DNA of 64,000 bases from Adenophora triphylla var. japonica (GCA_022495995.1 JAFEMH010000737.1:389501-453500); one strand, 5' to 3'. Positions 12,201-25,526 are shown, numbered from the stretch's first letter. Translations and numbers: made by a program. Notes: a model not told the origin generated them from the sequence alone.

Positions 12201-15200
12201 AGGTTAGTTCTTCTACACCCTTAGGTAGGGTGAAAACTGAATGTCTCTGGTGTACCAGGATACTGCGTCTAGACTTCTAATGACATAGTTTATTCCTGAA
12301 TTTATTTTGTCTTACAGATGACTGTGGTTGAGGCTTATGTTGGTAGAAAGATAATTAATCCACCTGAAGATGGATCACAGTTGCATTCTCTGGTTTCTTC
12401 ACTGCTAAATGAGGGCATTGCACATAATACTTCGGGAAGTGTTTTTCCCTCTAAGGTACTATGAATCTATGCATGCAGTCTGGAGGTGTTTTCCTCATTA
12501 TTATAGCCTTACTAACTAATATGAAGTATGGAAATTAAGATATTCTAGGACTCCTGGTTTATCTTTCCTCTGCTACTAAAAATGGGGGTTGAGGCAGAAA
12601 TTTGAATTGCTTGACAGGCAAGCATGATTAACTGACTAAGTGAATTGAGGTTAAAAAAAAACTGTGCACTTAAATGTTTGTGTCGGAAACAAGTACTGAC
12701 ATTTAGTCTTGAATGAGTAGCACCCTCTTCATTTGTCATTTAGCTATTTTCTTATATAAACTATTCATTATATTGATGTCATGTTTCTAGCATTGCAATG
12801 TCTCTTCATTTATCATTTAACTATTTTCTTAGATTGAAGTATTCATTATTTTTGAACTCATGTTTCAAGCATTGGGATCATATGTAATTGTGCCTGTTAT
12901 TAGGATGGTGAAGGCATAGAGGTTTCTGGATCACCCACAGAAAAAGCTATTCTTCAATGGGGGGTCAAGGTACTTTTCTTTGTTCTATTTTGACATCTAT
13001 CTTCATTGAGCTTTTGATGTTTTTCCTTTCGGTAATAATTTTCCGCTGTTGATGTTAATATTAGCAAAACTGATGTTACAGATTGGAATGAAGTTTGATG
13101 CTGTCAGATCAGGATCTGAACTCCTCCATGTCTCTCCTTTTAATTCTGCAAAAAAGCGAGGTGGTGTTGCATTACGAGGGGTAATTGATCTTTCCCTATT
13201 CGTATTAATGTTTTTTTTCAGTTGGTAATCACTAAATACATGGTCAGTTCAGGGAAAAATCAATGAAATTGTTTACATATCTGACTTGATCATATTCTCT
13301 TTATCTTAGTTAGGAAGCAAATCATGACCATCGTGACCAAATATCCCATGTCAAATGAAAAGGGAGAGTGATCAATTTCCTTCTATGAATTCACCTTTTT
13401 TTTTTTCCCTTTGTCATCTCTCCCAACCGGTTTGTAGACTCAGGGCTCGTTGTTTGTCTGTTTGTCTGAATGTTCATATCTGGATGATTCTGGATGATTA
13501 AGAGACATTGTTTGGATGCTGAATCTTGAATTGTTTAAACTGTTTTGACACGTGGACTGAAATCAAATGTTTGAACATGTAAAACGTTATGAGAGAGCAA
13601 GGGTGTAGGAATGATGTAAAATAAATATAATGTGTTCTTTTGTCAAATCCTTTGGTTTGGATGGGATTAAACTTTTAAGACTTGTTTTCAAGTCTGATCC
13701 GTTTATATCTGAATTGGGCCTTTTAGATATGAAGTTGTTAGAATATAAATGCAGTCTTTAATTTTTAAGGTCTGATTGATTTAGAGATTGAACACATTTA
13801 GACCTCATTCATTCTAAATATTTAAAAAGTACACTCTCTTAAAGGCGACTCTTTTCTTATTGAGACATAGGAAGTTCTTTTCTTATTGAGACATAGGAAG
13901 TAAATTTCTTTGGTTATAAATTGTGGTTCACGATTTTATCATTCACTATCTCATTGACATTCCTGAAGTGGAACGCGTAATTCATGGTTGATTGTTTAAA
14001 ATTCTGGGTATTTCTGGAGTGAAGTCCATGTTTAAATAGTACTATTGCTTGTCTAACTGCACTATATGTAGGTGTGCATGTCCCATGCTTTTCTAACAAA
14101 AACTGAAATACACACTCAGTGAGTTCAATGATTTATTATTATTTATTTTTTTGGGGGGGGGAGGTAAATTTCCAGCAAACCCTGATAATATTCAATGGTT
14201 AATCAGCTTTTCTATATATGGCAGGATGACTCTGAAACTCGTATACATTGGAAGGGAGCGGCTGAAATAATTCTAAGCTCATGTACAGGATATCTGGATG
14301 CACATGGTTCTTTGCAATCCATTGAAAATGATAGGGTCAGTAAGAAGCGGTGTGTTCATTAGCTGAAAGAGGAACATTGCAATAACTTCTGAAGACCAAT
14401 ATCAAAGCATATATGTAAAATAAGAACAATAATAAAGAAATTAAAAGACTTGCCGAAGGCTATATATATTGATGTACCTCATCCTTTCTGCAGGAGTTTT
14501 TTCAGAAAGCTATTGAAGATATGGCTGCAAGGAGCTTGCGGTGTGTGGCTGTTGCTTACAGAAAGTATGAAATGGAGTTCCCTGCTGATGAAGAGCAGCA
14601 GAGCCAGTGGATTTTACCTGATGAAGACCTTGTTTTGCTTGGCATTGTTGGTATAAAGGTACACATTAAACTTGATGTACGGTTGTAAATATGTTTTCAC
14701 CTTCTTGCTTCACTTTTCGTTACTTATATGGAAACAATGGCCATAGAGTAATGTCTAATTTCCGGTTGATAGCTTCTAGTTTCCTCTCCTCGTGTTTAGC
14801 ATTATCCGTGTGATAATATGTACTCCCTCCGTCCCGGCTTATCTTACAATTTTAAGGCGGTGCACGGAAATTAAGGAAAAATGTGTAATATTATAGTGTT
14901 GTGAATATAGATAGTGGGGTAGGGAATATTAAGTGGGCAGTTATTCCGAGTATGACAAGTGGGTCCCATTATTTAAAAACTATTAAAAAGTTTCAATTTG
15001 GGACTTTGTAACTTTGAGTGGGACACCCTAAATGGAATTATTTGTAGATTAAGATGGGACGGCGGGAGTATATGGCTGTACCTAAAAGTCTACTTCTCTC
15101 GTTTAATGCTGGTAAGGTAAAAGGTGTATCTTGACTAGAGATGTTACTGTCATAGTTGATTCTGCTTTTCTAAATCATCAGGCTGGATGTATGTATTAAT

Positions 15201-18200
15201 GAGTTGCTTTCAATATTTATTGATGTTTTACCTTGTCAATGACTTTTTTTTTCTAAGCTAAGAGTTGCATGCTTCTTCTTCTTCTTCTTCTCCCCCTCTC
15301 TCTCTCTCTCACACACACAAAAATCTCTGTTTTGCCAGTTGCGCAATTACTTTCCTGTTAATTCGGTTGTGTTGCAGCACTCCGGCTTAGCTGAAATCTT
15401 TCTTTATGTGCAGGATCCTTGCCGTCCGGGTGTCAGAGAAGCAGTGAAACTATGCACTGATGCTGGTGTGAAGGTAATGTCACGTGCATTCCATGATGGA
15501 ACCACTTTGTAAGACCTTTTTGTATGCTAAAAGATAATTAAGTTTGAGCCAAAGAGGTTGCTTATATAGTTTGCTAGTTTGGCTCTTAAAGTGTTCTGAA
15601 AAAAATCTGTGCGAAACCTTCGAGGGAAAAGCTCGCTAAACTTGAGCCTTACGTTGGGTTGTCTTGGATTTTTGTTGAGGCTTTGCCTCTCAAGCCAGCA
15701 ACGGGAGGTTCTTCTTTTACTATTCAACATGCTTTGATGTTTTGACCGTTGACTCAAAATAGTCATATTAGAGTCTTCTCCATTTTCTTGGGATGATCTC
15801 CTTTCCATATGGAGGTTTCGATGATGAAAGAACAACACAGGAATTCTTTATCTACTTCATTTAGTCCCCTACTCTATTCCACTTGATAGCTTGATAAGGT
15901 GAAAGGAGCATTGTCACTAAAGGTAGATAGGGACAAGAAAACAGCCACATGACAGCCGATCCATTCTTACTTCCGTTAATGGATGTCGACTCAGAAATGC
16001 TATTTGCATGAGCAAGTTATCAGCGAACACAGAAGTAATGTTAGTATATTATTGAAATATTTGTTATAATTGGTTAGCTTCAAGATACAATGTCTTGATT
16101 GATCAATTGTACAGAGTATAAGGAAAGCTGAACATCGGTTGTCATTCAGCTGAAACATAATGATAGTTAGCTTGAAGATACATTGTCTTGATATGTCAAC
16201 GTAATAATGGTGATAAGAGTAACCACCCTACATCAGAAAAAGTAAGAAACTCGTGTTCTACTGATGGGTGATTTCGTCAAACTGTGCTTACGTAAGGGGG
16301 TGTATCACTGATAATTAGTATCTATTAGAAATTGAACCTTCATTGAGAATCACCTGGAAACTCTTACGTTTTGAGATATATCTTTTCTACAATGTCAAAG
16401 CAACAATTTCTTTCTTCTAATTTAGCTTATGATTTATTGCTGTTCCCCATCAATTTTCTCAAGTGTCAATATATTTTAATTTTCTGTCAAAGAAATTGAT
16501 GGAAAACAGCAATTGACATTGATATGTCTATGAACCAATAGGTACGCATGGTCACTGGTGACAATCTTCAAACAGCGAAAGCAATTGCTGTTGAGTGTGG
16601 AATACTTGCTTCTGATTCAAATGCTACTGAACCAAATATTATTGAGGGGAAGAGATTTCGTGAGATGTCTGAAAAAGAAAGAGAACAAGTTGCCAAACAA
16701 ATATCAGTATGGTTTGAATAAATTTAAGTTTCAGAGCTGTTACAAAGTCTAACATGTTTCACAGTAATATAATACACTGTGATATCATAGGTGATGGGAA
16801 GGTCCTCGCCAAGCGACAAGCTTTTACTCGTGCAGACTCTGCGTAAACTAGGGGAAGTTGTTGCTGTTACTGGAGATGGCACAAACGATGCTCCTGCCCT
16901 TCATGAGGTTTGACTGCATTATGTCCTTTATTTTTTCCTTATTCCGCCACTAAGGGTAACATATCTTTTAATAATTGATCCTTTAGAGCGGAATCTGTCA
17001 TTATCTTGTATGTTTGACAAATTAGCTGAACCTTGTCTTCGTTGGTAAGCATTTTTCTGCTAAAGTTGCTTTTTGTGTATGTACCTATTCCATGCCACTT
17101 TACTTTATAGATCTTCTGTCCACCTTTTCGGTTTACCAGCCATTTCTGTATCTCATCAATAAGGGAAAATAATGCGTACTGCATTCCAACATCTCATAGA
17201 TTTTTAATTTTATGTTTGACTTTGGAGTCTGCATTTCGTCTGTATTTTAGGCCGATATTGGTCTTTCCATGGGCATCCAAGGTACTGAAGTTGCAAAAGA
17301 AAGCTCTGATATTATAATCTTGGACGACAACTTTGCTTCGGTCGTAAAGGTCAGTATGTCCACTTTAGATATATCCCTTATCCTTCTTGTACTATCATGG
17401 TCCATAGTTAGACATGATACCTTCTTATTCCTAAATCCCTCACTCATACTGATGTCATTTACTTAGGAGAGGCTAATAATATCTAACTTTTTTCGAGATA
17501 TATGACTTTATTTTCTCCTTTTAGGTTGTCCGCTGGGGACGTTCTGTTTATGCAAATATTCAGAAGTTTATCCAGTTCCAGCTCACTGTTAATGTAGCAG
17601 CACTTGTTATTAATGTTGTGGCGGCAATTTCTTCTGGGGATGTACCACTAAATACAGTGCAGGTTCTCTCGCTCTCTCCGTTGTATGTGTGTGTGTTTGT
17701 GGCTGCTCAAATTGTCAGAAGAGGATTTCAGCCTGAGGATAATTCCAGTGACTGCTCCTTTTATATTTTTTTCTTGTTTATTGAATGTTACCTTCCTTGT
17801 GCAGCTTCTTTGGGTTAACCTTATCATGGATACTCTTGGAGCATTGGCATTGGCTACAGAACCGCCAACAGACCATCTTATGCATCGATCACCTGTTGGC
17901 CGAAGGTCAGAATTTGTGACTTTCTTACATCATGTTCCCTTTTCCAACTTATGCTTACTGCCTCCCATCTAAATAGCAATATTTGCTCAACTTTAGTGAT
18001 CAATGTATATTTTGAGTATGTTTATTTGCATTCTCTTGTGAACTTGCATAATCTAACAAATCTTTTTTCCAGTTTGTCTATGGCTGTTTTTATATGTACA
18101 TACATACTTTCCTTAAGTCAGAGGATATAGGCTCCCTGCATTCTATTAAGGAAGCAAACTGGAAATTTGCCATTTCATGCTATTTTTGTGGATTTATTCA

Positions 18201-19987
18201 CTGGCTAATTTGTTCAAATAATGATGAAACTGACTTCTATTTGACATATTTGTGCATTTTATTTTATTTTTTTGCTTTTGGTATGATTTTACAATAATAA
18301 AAGTTTGGAGTAGTATATTTTCTTGTAGGTGGGTAAGGCTGCCTTAAATCCTTTCCAAACCCCTATGTTCACCCTCTTTGTTTCCAAGGTGATGATGGTT
18401 TGAAGATAAAAAAATATATTTGTATTGAGTTTGGTCAATTAGATGCAACAGATATCAAGACGTTATTCTGGATGTATTGTTTCCGGTTGATGCTACTTAA
18501 ACCCTTCTTTAGGTTCCTAATAGGATGTTAATTTAACTAAGCCTTCTTAGCTGGAAGCAGAAACTTTAACTACATCCTCATCTGGTTATGCCATTAGTAG
18601 TGGTTTTGATGTTTGAAGAGTAATTTGCCAGTAGTGCAATTTTATTAAATAGATTGCTGTCTGATAGATGGTTCATCCTCTTTATTAATTTTGAATGTTG
18701 TCTGGCCCTAAATTACAGCTTCTGATATGTTTGATTGACAAGGAAGTATAGCGGTCATTATGTGTTATGTATGGTGGTTAAAACTTTGCTAATATTCTCG
18801 TCGATTAATGTGGAGAATAGTGCTACATGGGTACTAAGACTCTGTAGTTACGCTGTATATTTTTTCTCCTTTCACTGTCAAAAGAAAATAACTTGTGACT
18901 TTTTTTTCTTATTTCCCAGGGAACCTCTTGTGACAAATATCATGTGGAGGAACTTGATTATTCAGGTCACACTATTCTTATATCTTGCCTGATTTGTTGA
19001 ATCTGTTGTGCTCAACATCATGCTTATATTTCTTGGTCATCTCATTTTCATTTTTTTTAATGATATGCCAGGCTCTGTATCAAGTTGGTATTCTCCTTGT
19101 TTTCAACTTTAATGGTATAAGCCTTCTCAACTTAGAAGACGATGGATCAGGATACGCACACACTCTGAACAATACCTTGATATTCAATGGATTTGTCCTA
19201 TGTCAAGTAATTGCTTACCCCAACTTTAAATTTAAAGAATAGTTAGAGAACGAGTCTTTTTTTGTTCCTAGTAAGATGGAAATTGGAAGATGCCATTTGC
19301 ACTTAACTTCTGTGTGTGCTCAATCTCTAACTTCTTGACTCCAGATCTTCAACGAGTTCAATGCTCGAAAACCCGATGAAATGAATGTCTTCACTGGAGT
19401 GACTAAAAATCCCCTATTTATGGGGATTGTTGGAGGAACTTTTATACTTCAGGTGAAATATCATTATTATCATTTTAACTTTCAGTGTTACTCTTGCTGG
19501 TCTAAGCAGCCATCAAATTGTTGCTAAAATATGTTTTGGAAGGAGAGTTGTTTTTGTAGTTTAGGTCCAATGTACCCATTAAAAAAAACAAACAATCTTC
19601 TACCTTCTCTACCTTGACCAGGCTATTTCTTGTTATGAAACAGATAATCATTATTGAGTTCCTTGGAAAGTTCACCTCAACAGTCAGACTTGATTTCAAG
19701 CTATGGATAATCTCTCTTGCTATGGGGCTTTTCAGGTTGGTTCATAGTTTCTACTGTGTATAAATATTGCTTATTGTAGTAGTATTTATTCATGCTATAA
19801 ACATTTTATCCAAGTATTACCTCTGCTTGTTGTTCACACAATTGATAATTATGGTGGTGTATCTCCTTATTACAGCTGGCCACTTGCCATTGTTGGAAAG
19901 TTGATCCCGGTTCCAAAGACTCCCTTGGCAAAGGTGTTTATCAGGCCATATCAGCGATGCATTGCCGCACGGAATACCCAAAATTAA
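3253..19987 (+). CDS. ACA8/9/10-like: Autoinhibited plasma-membrane-type Ca2+-ATPase (P2B, ACA8/9/10 group)
   Basis: Pumps Ca2+ out of the cytosol; ACA8/9/10-type pumps act mainly at the plasma membrane and are activated by calmodulin binding to the N-terminus. Exons: 3253-3411, 4797-4913, 4990-5029, 7111-7220, 7309-7440, 7548-7637, 9432-9501, 9787-9857, 9949-10032, 10110-10187, 10266-10337, 11166-11249, 11465-11547, 11635-11743, 11823-11878, 11979-12021, 12119-12202, 12318-12455, 12904-12969, 13082-13180, 14225-14335, 14494-14658, 15414-15473, 16542-16706, 16791-16907, 17251-17349, 17525-17662, 17805-17905, 18920-18965, 19072-19206, 19345-19452, 19644-19735, 19876-19987. All join in frame to give 1077 aa, the usual family length. 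Visible motifs: calmodulin-binding region about 50-71 ([11 protein letters not shown]), actuator TGES 312-315, membrane PEGLP 442-446, phosphorylated Asp in DKTGT 485-489, nucleotide-binding KGAAE 605-609, MVTGDN 710-715 and TGDGTNDAP 789-797. The start is the first ATG after an in-frame stop at 3196; an upstream exon is possible. One intron begins GC. The gene looks intact. Confidence 0.95.
4013..4209. mobile_element. Stowaway MITE in Ca2+-ATPase intron 1
   Basis: Begins CTCCCTCTGTTTCATG and ends GGGACGAAGGGAG, with TA before it and a slightly altered TTA after it. About 197 bp. Intronic and non-coding. Confidence 0.75.
5229..5800 (-). mobile_element. Probable LINE 3' fragment, antisense in Ca2+-ATPase intron 3
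   Basis: On the minus strand the stretch ends in a poly-A run (T run at about 5239-5252 on the plus strand). Just upstream of the tail it encodes [14 protein letters not shown] followed by HVIAWW, which resembles the C-terminal RNase H-like end of plant L1-type LINE ORFs. The rest is degraded. No target duplication was identified. Confidence 0.4.
6240..6495. mobile_element. Stowaway MITE in Ca2+-ATPase intron 3
   Basis: Clean terminal inverted repeats CTCCCTCCGTCCCAGC and GCTGGGACGGAGGGAG, flanked by TA on both sides. About 256 bp. Just upstream (about 6100-6175) is a degenerate GT/CA microsatellite. Confidence 0.9.
8281..9091. mobile_element. Non-autonomous hAT element in Ca2+-ATPase intron 6
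   Basis: Terminal inverted repeats CAGGGGCGGATCCAGG and CCTGGCTCCGCCCCTG are bounded by a perfect 8-bp duplication GATGCTTG (8273-8280 and 9092-9099), as expected for hAT transposition. GC-rich subterminal blocks (runs of G and C) flank an AT-rich core. 811 bp, no transposase. The perfect duplication suggests a fairly recent insertion, yet the Ca2+-ATPase exons either side are intact. Confidence 0.92.
8626..8710 (+). other. tRNA-Gly-like internal promoter segment inside the hAT element
   Basis: TGGTTCAGCGGTAGAA at about 8633-8648 matches the A-box region of plant tRNA-Gly with one change, and TGTTCGAACCC at about 8690-8700 is B-box-like, about 55 bases away as in tRNAs and tRNA-derived SINEs. 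I cannot fold a good anticodon arm, so this is a tRNA-derived relic rather than a tRNA gene. Confidence 0.4.
14823..15068. mobile_element. Stowaway MITE in Ca2+-ATPase intron 22
   Basis: CTCCCTCCGTCCCGGC at the left and GGGACGGCGGGAG at the right, flanked by TA (14821-14822 and 15069-15070). About 246 bp. A CTT/CT microsatellite follows at about 15273-15312. Confidence 0.88.
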
Positions 19988-21013
19988 TCATCCTGTGTTG
20001 CTCATGCTATCAAGATTATATGTATACATATATATACGGCCTCCTTCACTTGGGATTCCAGCTCTAATATGATCTGTGATCACTAATCGGTATAGTTGGA
20101 AATCTTTTAGTTAGCAGTGTTAACTTTATCAGATTACCTTACCTTATATATACTCTTAAAACTGTAAATGGAATCAATTTTTTTCTGGTCAACATCTTTT
20201 ACTCCTCATGTATTCTGTCAGTTTGTAAAATGCCTAAACCTGAAAGGCATTTGTGTCCTGAGATGTTGCAAACCTGACCAGTTTACTTGAGGGGAATTGA
20301 ATAAACAATCAATAGAGAGGAATTAGTGGCCAGGTCATGGTACCCATCTTCCATTTATTTTTCTGCTTTCCAAACCAAAATGATTGTTATTTTTTTTTTT
20401 TTTGGGGTTTGGGGGGGGGGGGGTTAGTATTTAAAGAGTTGACTATTATGCTCTGATAGCTTGATTCAGAAATCGTCATTGTACAAGTTAAATAAACTCC
20501 TTGAATGTATTTTAATTTTTCAAGCAAAATGTTAGCCAATCAATATGTGTTTTTTAAGCATTAGTCTTTTCAAGCCGGTCGCCGGTCAATATATTAGATT
20601 AGGTAGTGAGTGAGTGACAATGTAGCATTGTTTATTTGCAAGATTTCAAGACTTGCCAACAAAAAAGGTGGTTAAGCTTACCTTGTCTGCAGAAATGAGT
20701 TAATCCCTTGACAACAAAGATCCCAACATTGTATATTGCAGTTGACTTATAAATTGGTTTCAGAACTGTAGAGAGTTGTTACAAATATAAATTACAAAGT
20801 TCTAACACACACTCAACAATATTTCAACTAGTACCAAAACAATGCACTATCTTATCACAGTGTTTAATTCCCTATAAAGTAACCTTCATAACAAAAAAAT
20901 TGAACCAGCAGAGAGAAAAACCTGACCATATTGCGAGACTCCACAGCCAAACTGCTATTCTTGAAAAGAATAGATTTTACGGCTCTCTTCAAATGCTCGT
21001 TTGCTAGGCACTC
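19988..21013. other. Convergent 3' region between the Ca2+-ATPase and MSR-like genes
   Basis: No ORF with recognisable content. It should hold both 3' UTRs, because the genes end toward each other. An AATAAA-like word at about 20301 could serve the plus-strand transcript. At about 20389-20423 a T run is followed by runs of G (up to 14), a strong slippage and G-quadruplex candidate. Confidence 0.6.
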
Positions 21014-24000
21014 TCAGCAGAAACATGAATAGGCCAAGTGGTTTTTCTTTTTAACATAAGGGGAAATGTAGTTACCAACAGTGGTGGAGGATGAAGAAGG
21101 AATGCTCGCCGGAACAAGTATCTGAGTCCTGCCTGCAGCAATTCTCTTGCCAGCTACATTTGCGTAGAACAAGCCTGAGATAGCTGGAACAAATACATCA
21201 CTTTGGGAACAAAGGTAGAAATCTATGGCCTTCTCGTATTCAGCAGCATCTTCATCAAGGAACTTTGACTTCTTATCCATGGGCATTATGCCTTCCTGCA
21301 ATCAAAACCGCATTAAATTTGTAAGGATGAAAGAATTTGTCTTCATCTTCTTAAAGGGCACTTTAGACTTCACAAATGCTAAAGACAATGTTTAGGGGAA
21401 TAAATACTCTCTCCGTCTCAAAATCAATGTCCAATTTATTTATTTTTAAAGTTGCTCTTGATCAAGAGCAAAGTTTTTTTTTAGGCATTCATTTTGGGAC
21501 GGAAGGAGTAGTGTGTTAAGTTAATAGCAGGATGATAAATAACACTCACCTTTGTGTAAGTTCTGGGGAAAAGGTCCTTCAAAGCATCAAGGCTGCTATC
21601 CCACCTTGATTGGGTCAAATAGATTGCAGTGTCTTTGTCGAAACCAAGCTTCCTCAAAAACAGTGCAATCTCCTGGGGACCGTAACAGGTTTTTGAACTG
21701 CTACCATCATTTCCTTGGCAACCCTTCTTCTCCAACATATCAATCCTCAAGTCCACTGCTATGAACTGCCCGTCTGACCTGCGACTTAATGTTCTGAGCC
21801 GCTCAACCATCGAATCAACCACATCCTGAACATCTGATTGTAGCTCTAGACTGCCAAACATTCCCAAGCATGCAACCGAGTTTACATTGTTACCACTCTT
21901 TCTCATGTTTACTGAAGGGAAGTACGTTGCCAGCCTTATGTTTCCCTTCTCTCTAAATACGGGTTCAATCTTTTCTGCAATGTGATCTTCTGTAACCCGA
22001 TTAGGAACCCTCAGGACTGCAAGATTTTTCGCTGATATTTTAGGTGGGGATTTTACTACTTTGACCACCCCTTCCAGGCTGCTTACAAACTTTTCAATGT
22101 CATAAATATCTTCAAAGTTCCTGAAAAATGTGAAACATAAACTTGAAGGTCGCAGTTTTATATTGAAATTTAAAACTTGAGATGCAAGCAGTAAATGATG
22201 CAACTCGAAACACCTCACAGCTAGATTGTAAAGTAATAAATAAATATTGTTTCAACGACTAGCTGCTCCTTTGTTTAAGATTAATAGCTCAAGATCTGAT
22301 AGTTGTCCAGCGTGAAAAGAAGCATGCTCGTAATCGTGAATGCCACATTTGGAGCAGAAAGCAATGAAAATAGCAGTTATCGCTGATTGAAAAAAAAAAA
22401 AAATCGCCCAATCGCCCAAATTGGCAATAAACCTTCATTAAACTTCAAGACAGAGACACTACTTGCAGGTTCCAAAGATTCCTAGTTGCATGTGAAAGGA
22501 ACCAACTCATTTATATACAATCAACCCCAAAGCAACACTTAGGCTACTTTCTCACAAAGTAATTTTCACATTATTGATTGCATTATGTCGTAGTACTTGC
22601 AATCCTAAACACATGCTTTCAGGAACGAGATAACATGATCAAATGAATCAAGGAACAGCATTGATGCTGAGAGAATTCTATAACTGAGGACTAACCTCTT
22701 ATCACCAGGTTTGCTTCCTCTAATGTCAGGGAGTACAAGCGTGGCCCGTAGATATCTTGCCACTACCACTGCATCAGCAATCTGACCGAAGACGGACAGC
22801 ATTAAAAAGATTAGGAAGGAAAAGTGCAACAGAAACCGCAAGGGATATGAAAAAAGCATGCTATGATTGCTCTATCTAGCTCTACATTTCTTTTTTGTTT
22901 TAGCAAAGCTAATTAATAATTGTCTGTGAGCAGAATGCAACTCCCAGAATGCAACTCCGTAATCACCTTCATGGCAGAATAATAAAGACCCTATGCACAT
23001 GTTCATGAAAACTGAAAAAATGTCAACAGAAAGTTAACAACTACTGGACAGATTATCATTCACTACCTTTAAATGCCTGAGATTGAGGAAGAGGCACTAA
23101 GAGCTTCATGTTAGGGTTACATGAAACTTGAAAAGAAGGAAATTTTTACAGTGATGCAACACTGCAAGGTTACTAACAAAATTTTTGCTCAGGTTTAGAT
23201 ATCTACCAATGAATTCAAAGAGGCCAGTGACTAGGTCTGCTTCAGGATGACATAATGTTGATGTTATCATAATGAGTGACTAACTTAGCCATTTGTACTC
23301 CTACTTAATCCATCTAATATTATGTTCCAAAACCAAAGAGTGGGATGGTAGTAAGATACCTGGGAGACGTGGTATTCAGGACCGTTTGTTAGTGAGAAAG
23401 TAACAAAACCTTGCGATTTTTCCGCCTCTTCTGGTAAAGCAAAATAGATGTGCATGAAATAAAAAAATGAAGTTAGATAAGAAAGCAGTAGGGAAATTGA
23501 TAGCAACTGATGTTCCAAATAAAAAATGTTGGACTGACCAAGAGTTGGCTTAGACCAGCAACGTTTGAGGCTAGCACCGTCCTCCTTCCAAGGGCCATCA
23601 TCAGTGGATTGAGATAGAGTAGCAACGGTCTGGTCTGAATCGGTGGATTCATCATAACGAACAGTTGTTGAGGCGGAATGCTTCACATATAACAAGCCAA
23701 GGCAAATTGAGTAAAGACAAAAAGGAATTAACAGGCAGTAAAGTACGATTCATTTTTTTGCACTTAAAAACAAAGTAATGGATTAATGTACAGATGCAAA
23801 CAAATGGAGTATAATTAATGGATTTAACCTAAAGAAAGACATAGAGAGATGGAATAGGAGAACATTGAATGTGAAAATGAGTATTGAACATAAATAGAAT
23901 CGAATAAGATTTGATGAGATGCCAAATTATGAGGTTGGTGGTGATTAAGCATCAATTGAATTGAAGGAAAAGTATCACAAATTGAAATCAGGGGTAGCGG

Positions 24001-24224
24001 TTGAATAAGACAAAATGACAGCATCCTATAAACATCGGAAAAGGAGATCAGAAGAATGGAAATGAGGTTGAATTGAATAACAAATCAGTAAGAAAGTAGA
24101 GAGAGAAAGAGAATTATACGTGAAGAGGAGCATCGAAGTGGTCACGCTTAATCATGTTAGCAAGCATTAAGAACATAGTGAGGGTGAGGACTCCGGCCAG
24201 AATCTGTCTCGGATCTACCGCCAT
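21014..24224 (-). CDS. MSR1-like: O-fucosyltransferase-like GT106 protein, MSR1/MSR2-like
   Basis: Resembles plant MANNAN SYNTHESIS RELATED proteins, Golgi GT106 members that promote (gluco)mannan synthesis. Minus-strand exons: 24224-24120, 23680-23539, 23430-23360, 22781-22696, 22120-21550, 21295-21014; all join in frame to 418 aa, close to family length. The N-terminus (MAVDPRQILAG) has one hydrophobic membrane anchor at about residues 9-24, as in type II Golgi enzymes. Recognised family blocks include VTFSLTNGPEYHVSQ, LVLPDIRGSKPGD, YFPSVNMRKS, FIAVDLRIDMLEKKGC, SKTCYGPQEIALFLRKLGF, SDVFVPAISGLFYANV and the C-terminal KKNHLAYSCFC. The exon 2 acceptor (GTGAAG) is weak but preserves phase. 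A Stowaway lies in the last intron. The CTT/CT-rich stretch just upstream is probably 5' UTR. It looks intact; the exact biochemical activity is not shown by sequence. Confidence 0.9.
21407..21508. mobile_element. Short Stowaway MITE in the last MSR-like intron
   Basis: CTCTCTCCGTCTCAAAAT at the left and ATTTTGGGACGGAAGGAG at the right, with TA on both sides. About 102 bp, an internally deleted copy. It lies between exons 5 and 6 of the minus-strand gene. Confidence 0.75.
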
Positions 24225-24657
24225 TTCTGTAGATCCACGCACAGTACTCCGGTTGGTTCTGTTGAATGGAGCTTGTGTGTAGATTGGACGAGAGAGAGAG
24301 AGAGTAGGAAGTGAAGAAGAAGAAGAAGAAGAATGGTTAATGGTGGTAGTACAACAAGAGAAGCTTGATTATAAACAAACTACTACCACTGCCACTGTCT
24401 TTTCCTCAATTTTTTATTTTTTTTTAGAGAGAGAGAGAGTAGAAAGAGAAAGTCAAGTAGTGAGAGAAATGAAGAGAGAGAAATGCAATCACCGACAGTC
24501 TCCTCTCCCAACAAAAACGATTGTTTCCCTTCCCTATAATCTCGCTCACTCCCTTCTCTTCTCATTACCTACTACTTGTATTTATTTCTTTTTTTTCCAT
24601 TTTCTTTTTCCACCTTTTTCTTTTTCTTTTTCTTTTTCTTTCTTACTTACTTACTTA
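24225..24657. promoter_or_regulatory. Probable 5' UTR/promoter of the MSR-like gene, simple-repeat rich
   Basis: Immediately upstream of the minus-strand start are GA and GAA repeats (about 24290-24330 and 24428-24480; CT/CTT in the gene's orientation), then CTTTTT and CTTA repeats at about 24605-24656. No TATA box could be assigned with confidence. ORFs here are translations of simple repeats. Confidence 0.45.
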
Positions 24658-24946
24658 CTCTCTACGTCACACTTCAAGAGTCTTACTTTCTTTTTTGAGA
24701 GTTTCACTTTGCTTTATTTCCAAAATGACAAATAATGAATAGTATTTTGAATATTTATATCCTCTTCTTTTCATAGAACTACAAATAAATCAATACTTAC
24801 TACACTATTTTTTATTTATTTGAATCATAAACAGTATTTTGAACAATTATATCCTCAACCCATTTGCCATTGTTCACTCATTTCTTGGTGTTTTCTTAAT
24901 AAACGTGCAAACACTAGGTAAAACTCTTGAAATGGGACGGAGACAG
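24658..24946. mobile_element. Degenerate Stowaway MITE upstream of the MSR-like gene
   Basis: The first 30 bases (CTCTCTACGTCACACTTC...) and the complement of the last 30 (CTGTCTCCGTCCCATTTC...) match at most positions, and TA flanks both ends. About 289 bp. Confidence 0.6.
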
Positions 24947-25067
24947 TATTTCTTAAGAACTGTTTAAAAAACAAACAAAAAAAACCAAGTATTTCATCAC
25001 AATTAAAGAAATACTGTACACTCTTAAATTTTTAGAGAAGAATAAAAAAAAATACCAACTTTATATA

Positions 25068-25354
25068 CTCCCTCCGTCCCATGTTAGTGTAGATTTATTT
25101 TCTTTTTCATCCGTTTCATGTGAATGGAGACTGTTCAAAATAGCAATTTTTTTACACTATTCTTCTCACTTATTCTCTCTTTTACTTTACTTTTATATTA
25201 ACAACACCAATCAACTTACTATTCATTCCACTCATTCTCTTTCATATTTTATTTTTCATACTCACAAATACATCCTCCCACTAACTCTCTTTCCTATTTT
25301 TTCTTAATTTTTGTACCCAATTTTTTGATCTCCGCTCATGTAAAACGAAGGAAA
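25068..25354. mobile_element. Stowaway MITE, right end diverged
   Basis: Begins CTCCCTCCGTCCCATG after TA. The right end (CATGTAAAACGAAGGAAA) is a mutated complement. About 287 bp, no ORF. Confidence 0.65.
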
Positions 25355-25526
25355 TATCTATCTTGGTATGATGAATTTATTTACTCTATCCTTTTCACTT
25401 TTAATAGTATCAATTGAATGTTGACCGTGTTATTGTAAAAATATTTATATAAATTAATTACGATAATTGATAACATTCTTAACTGTGAATCAATAATTTT
25501 AGAATTTGCATAATGATAATTAATTA

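Noticed and set aside
13438..13850. Possible hAT element in Ca2+-ATPase intron 20 (CAGGGCTCGTTGTTTG start)
   Set aside because: No matching inverted end or 8-bp duplication could be found.
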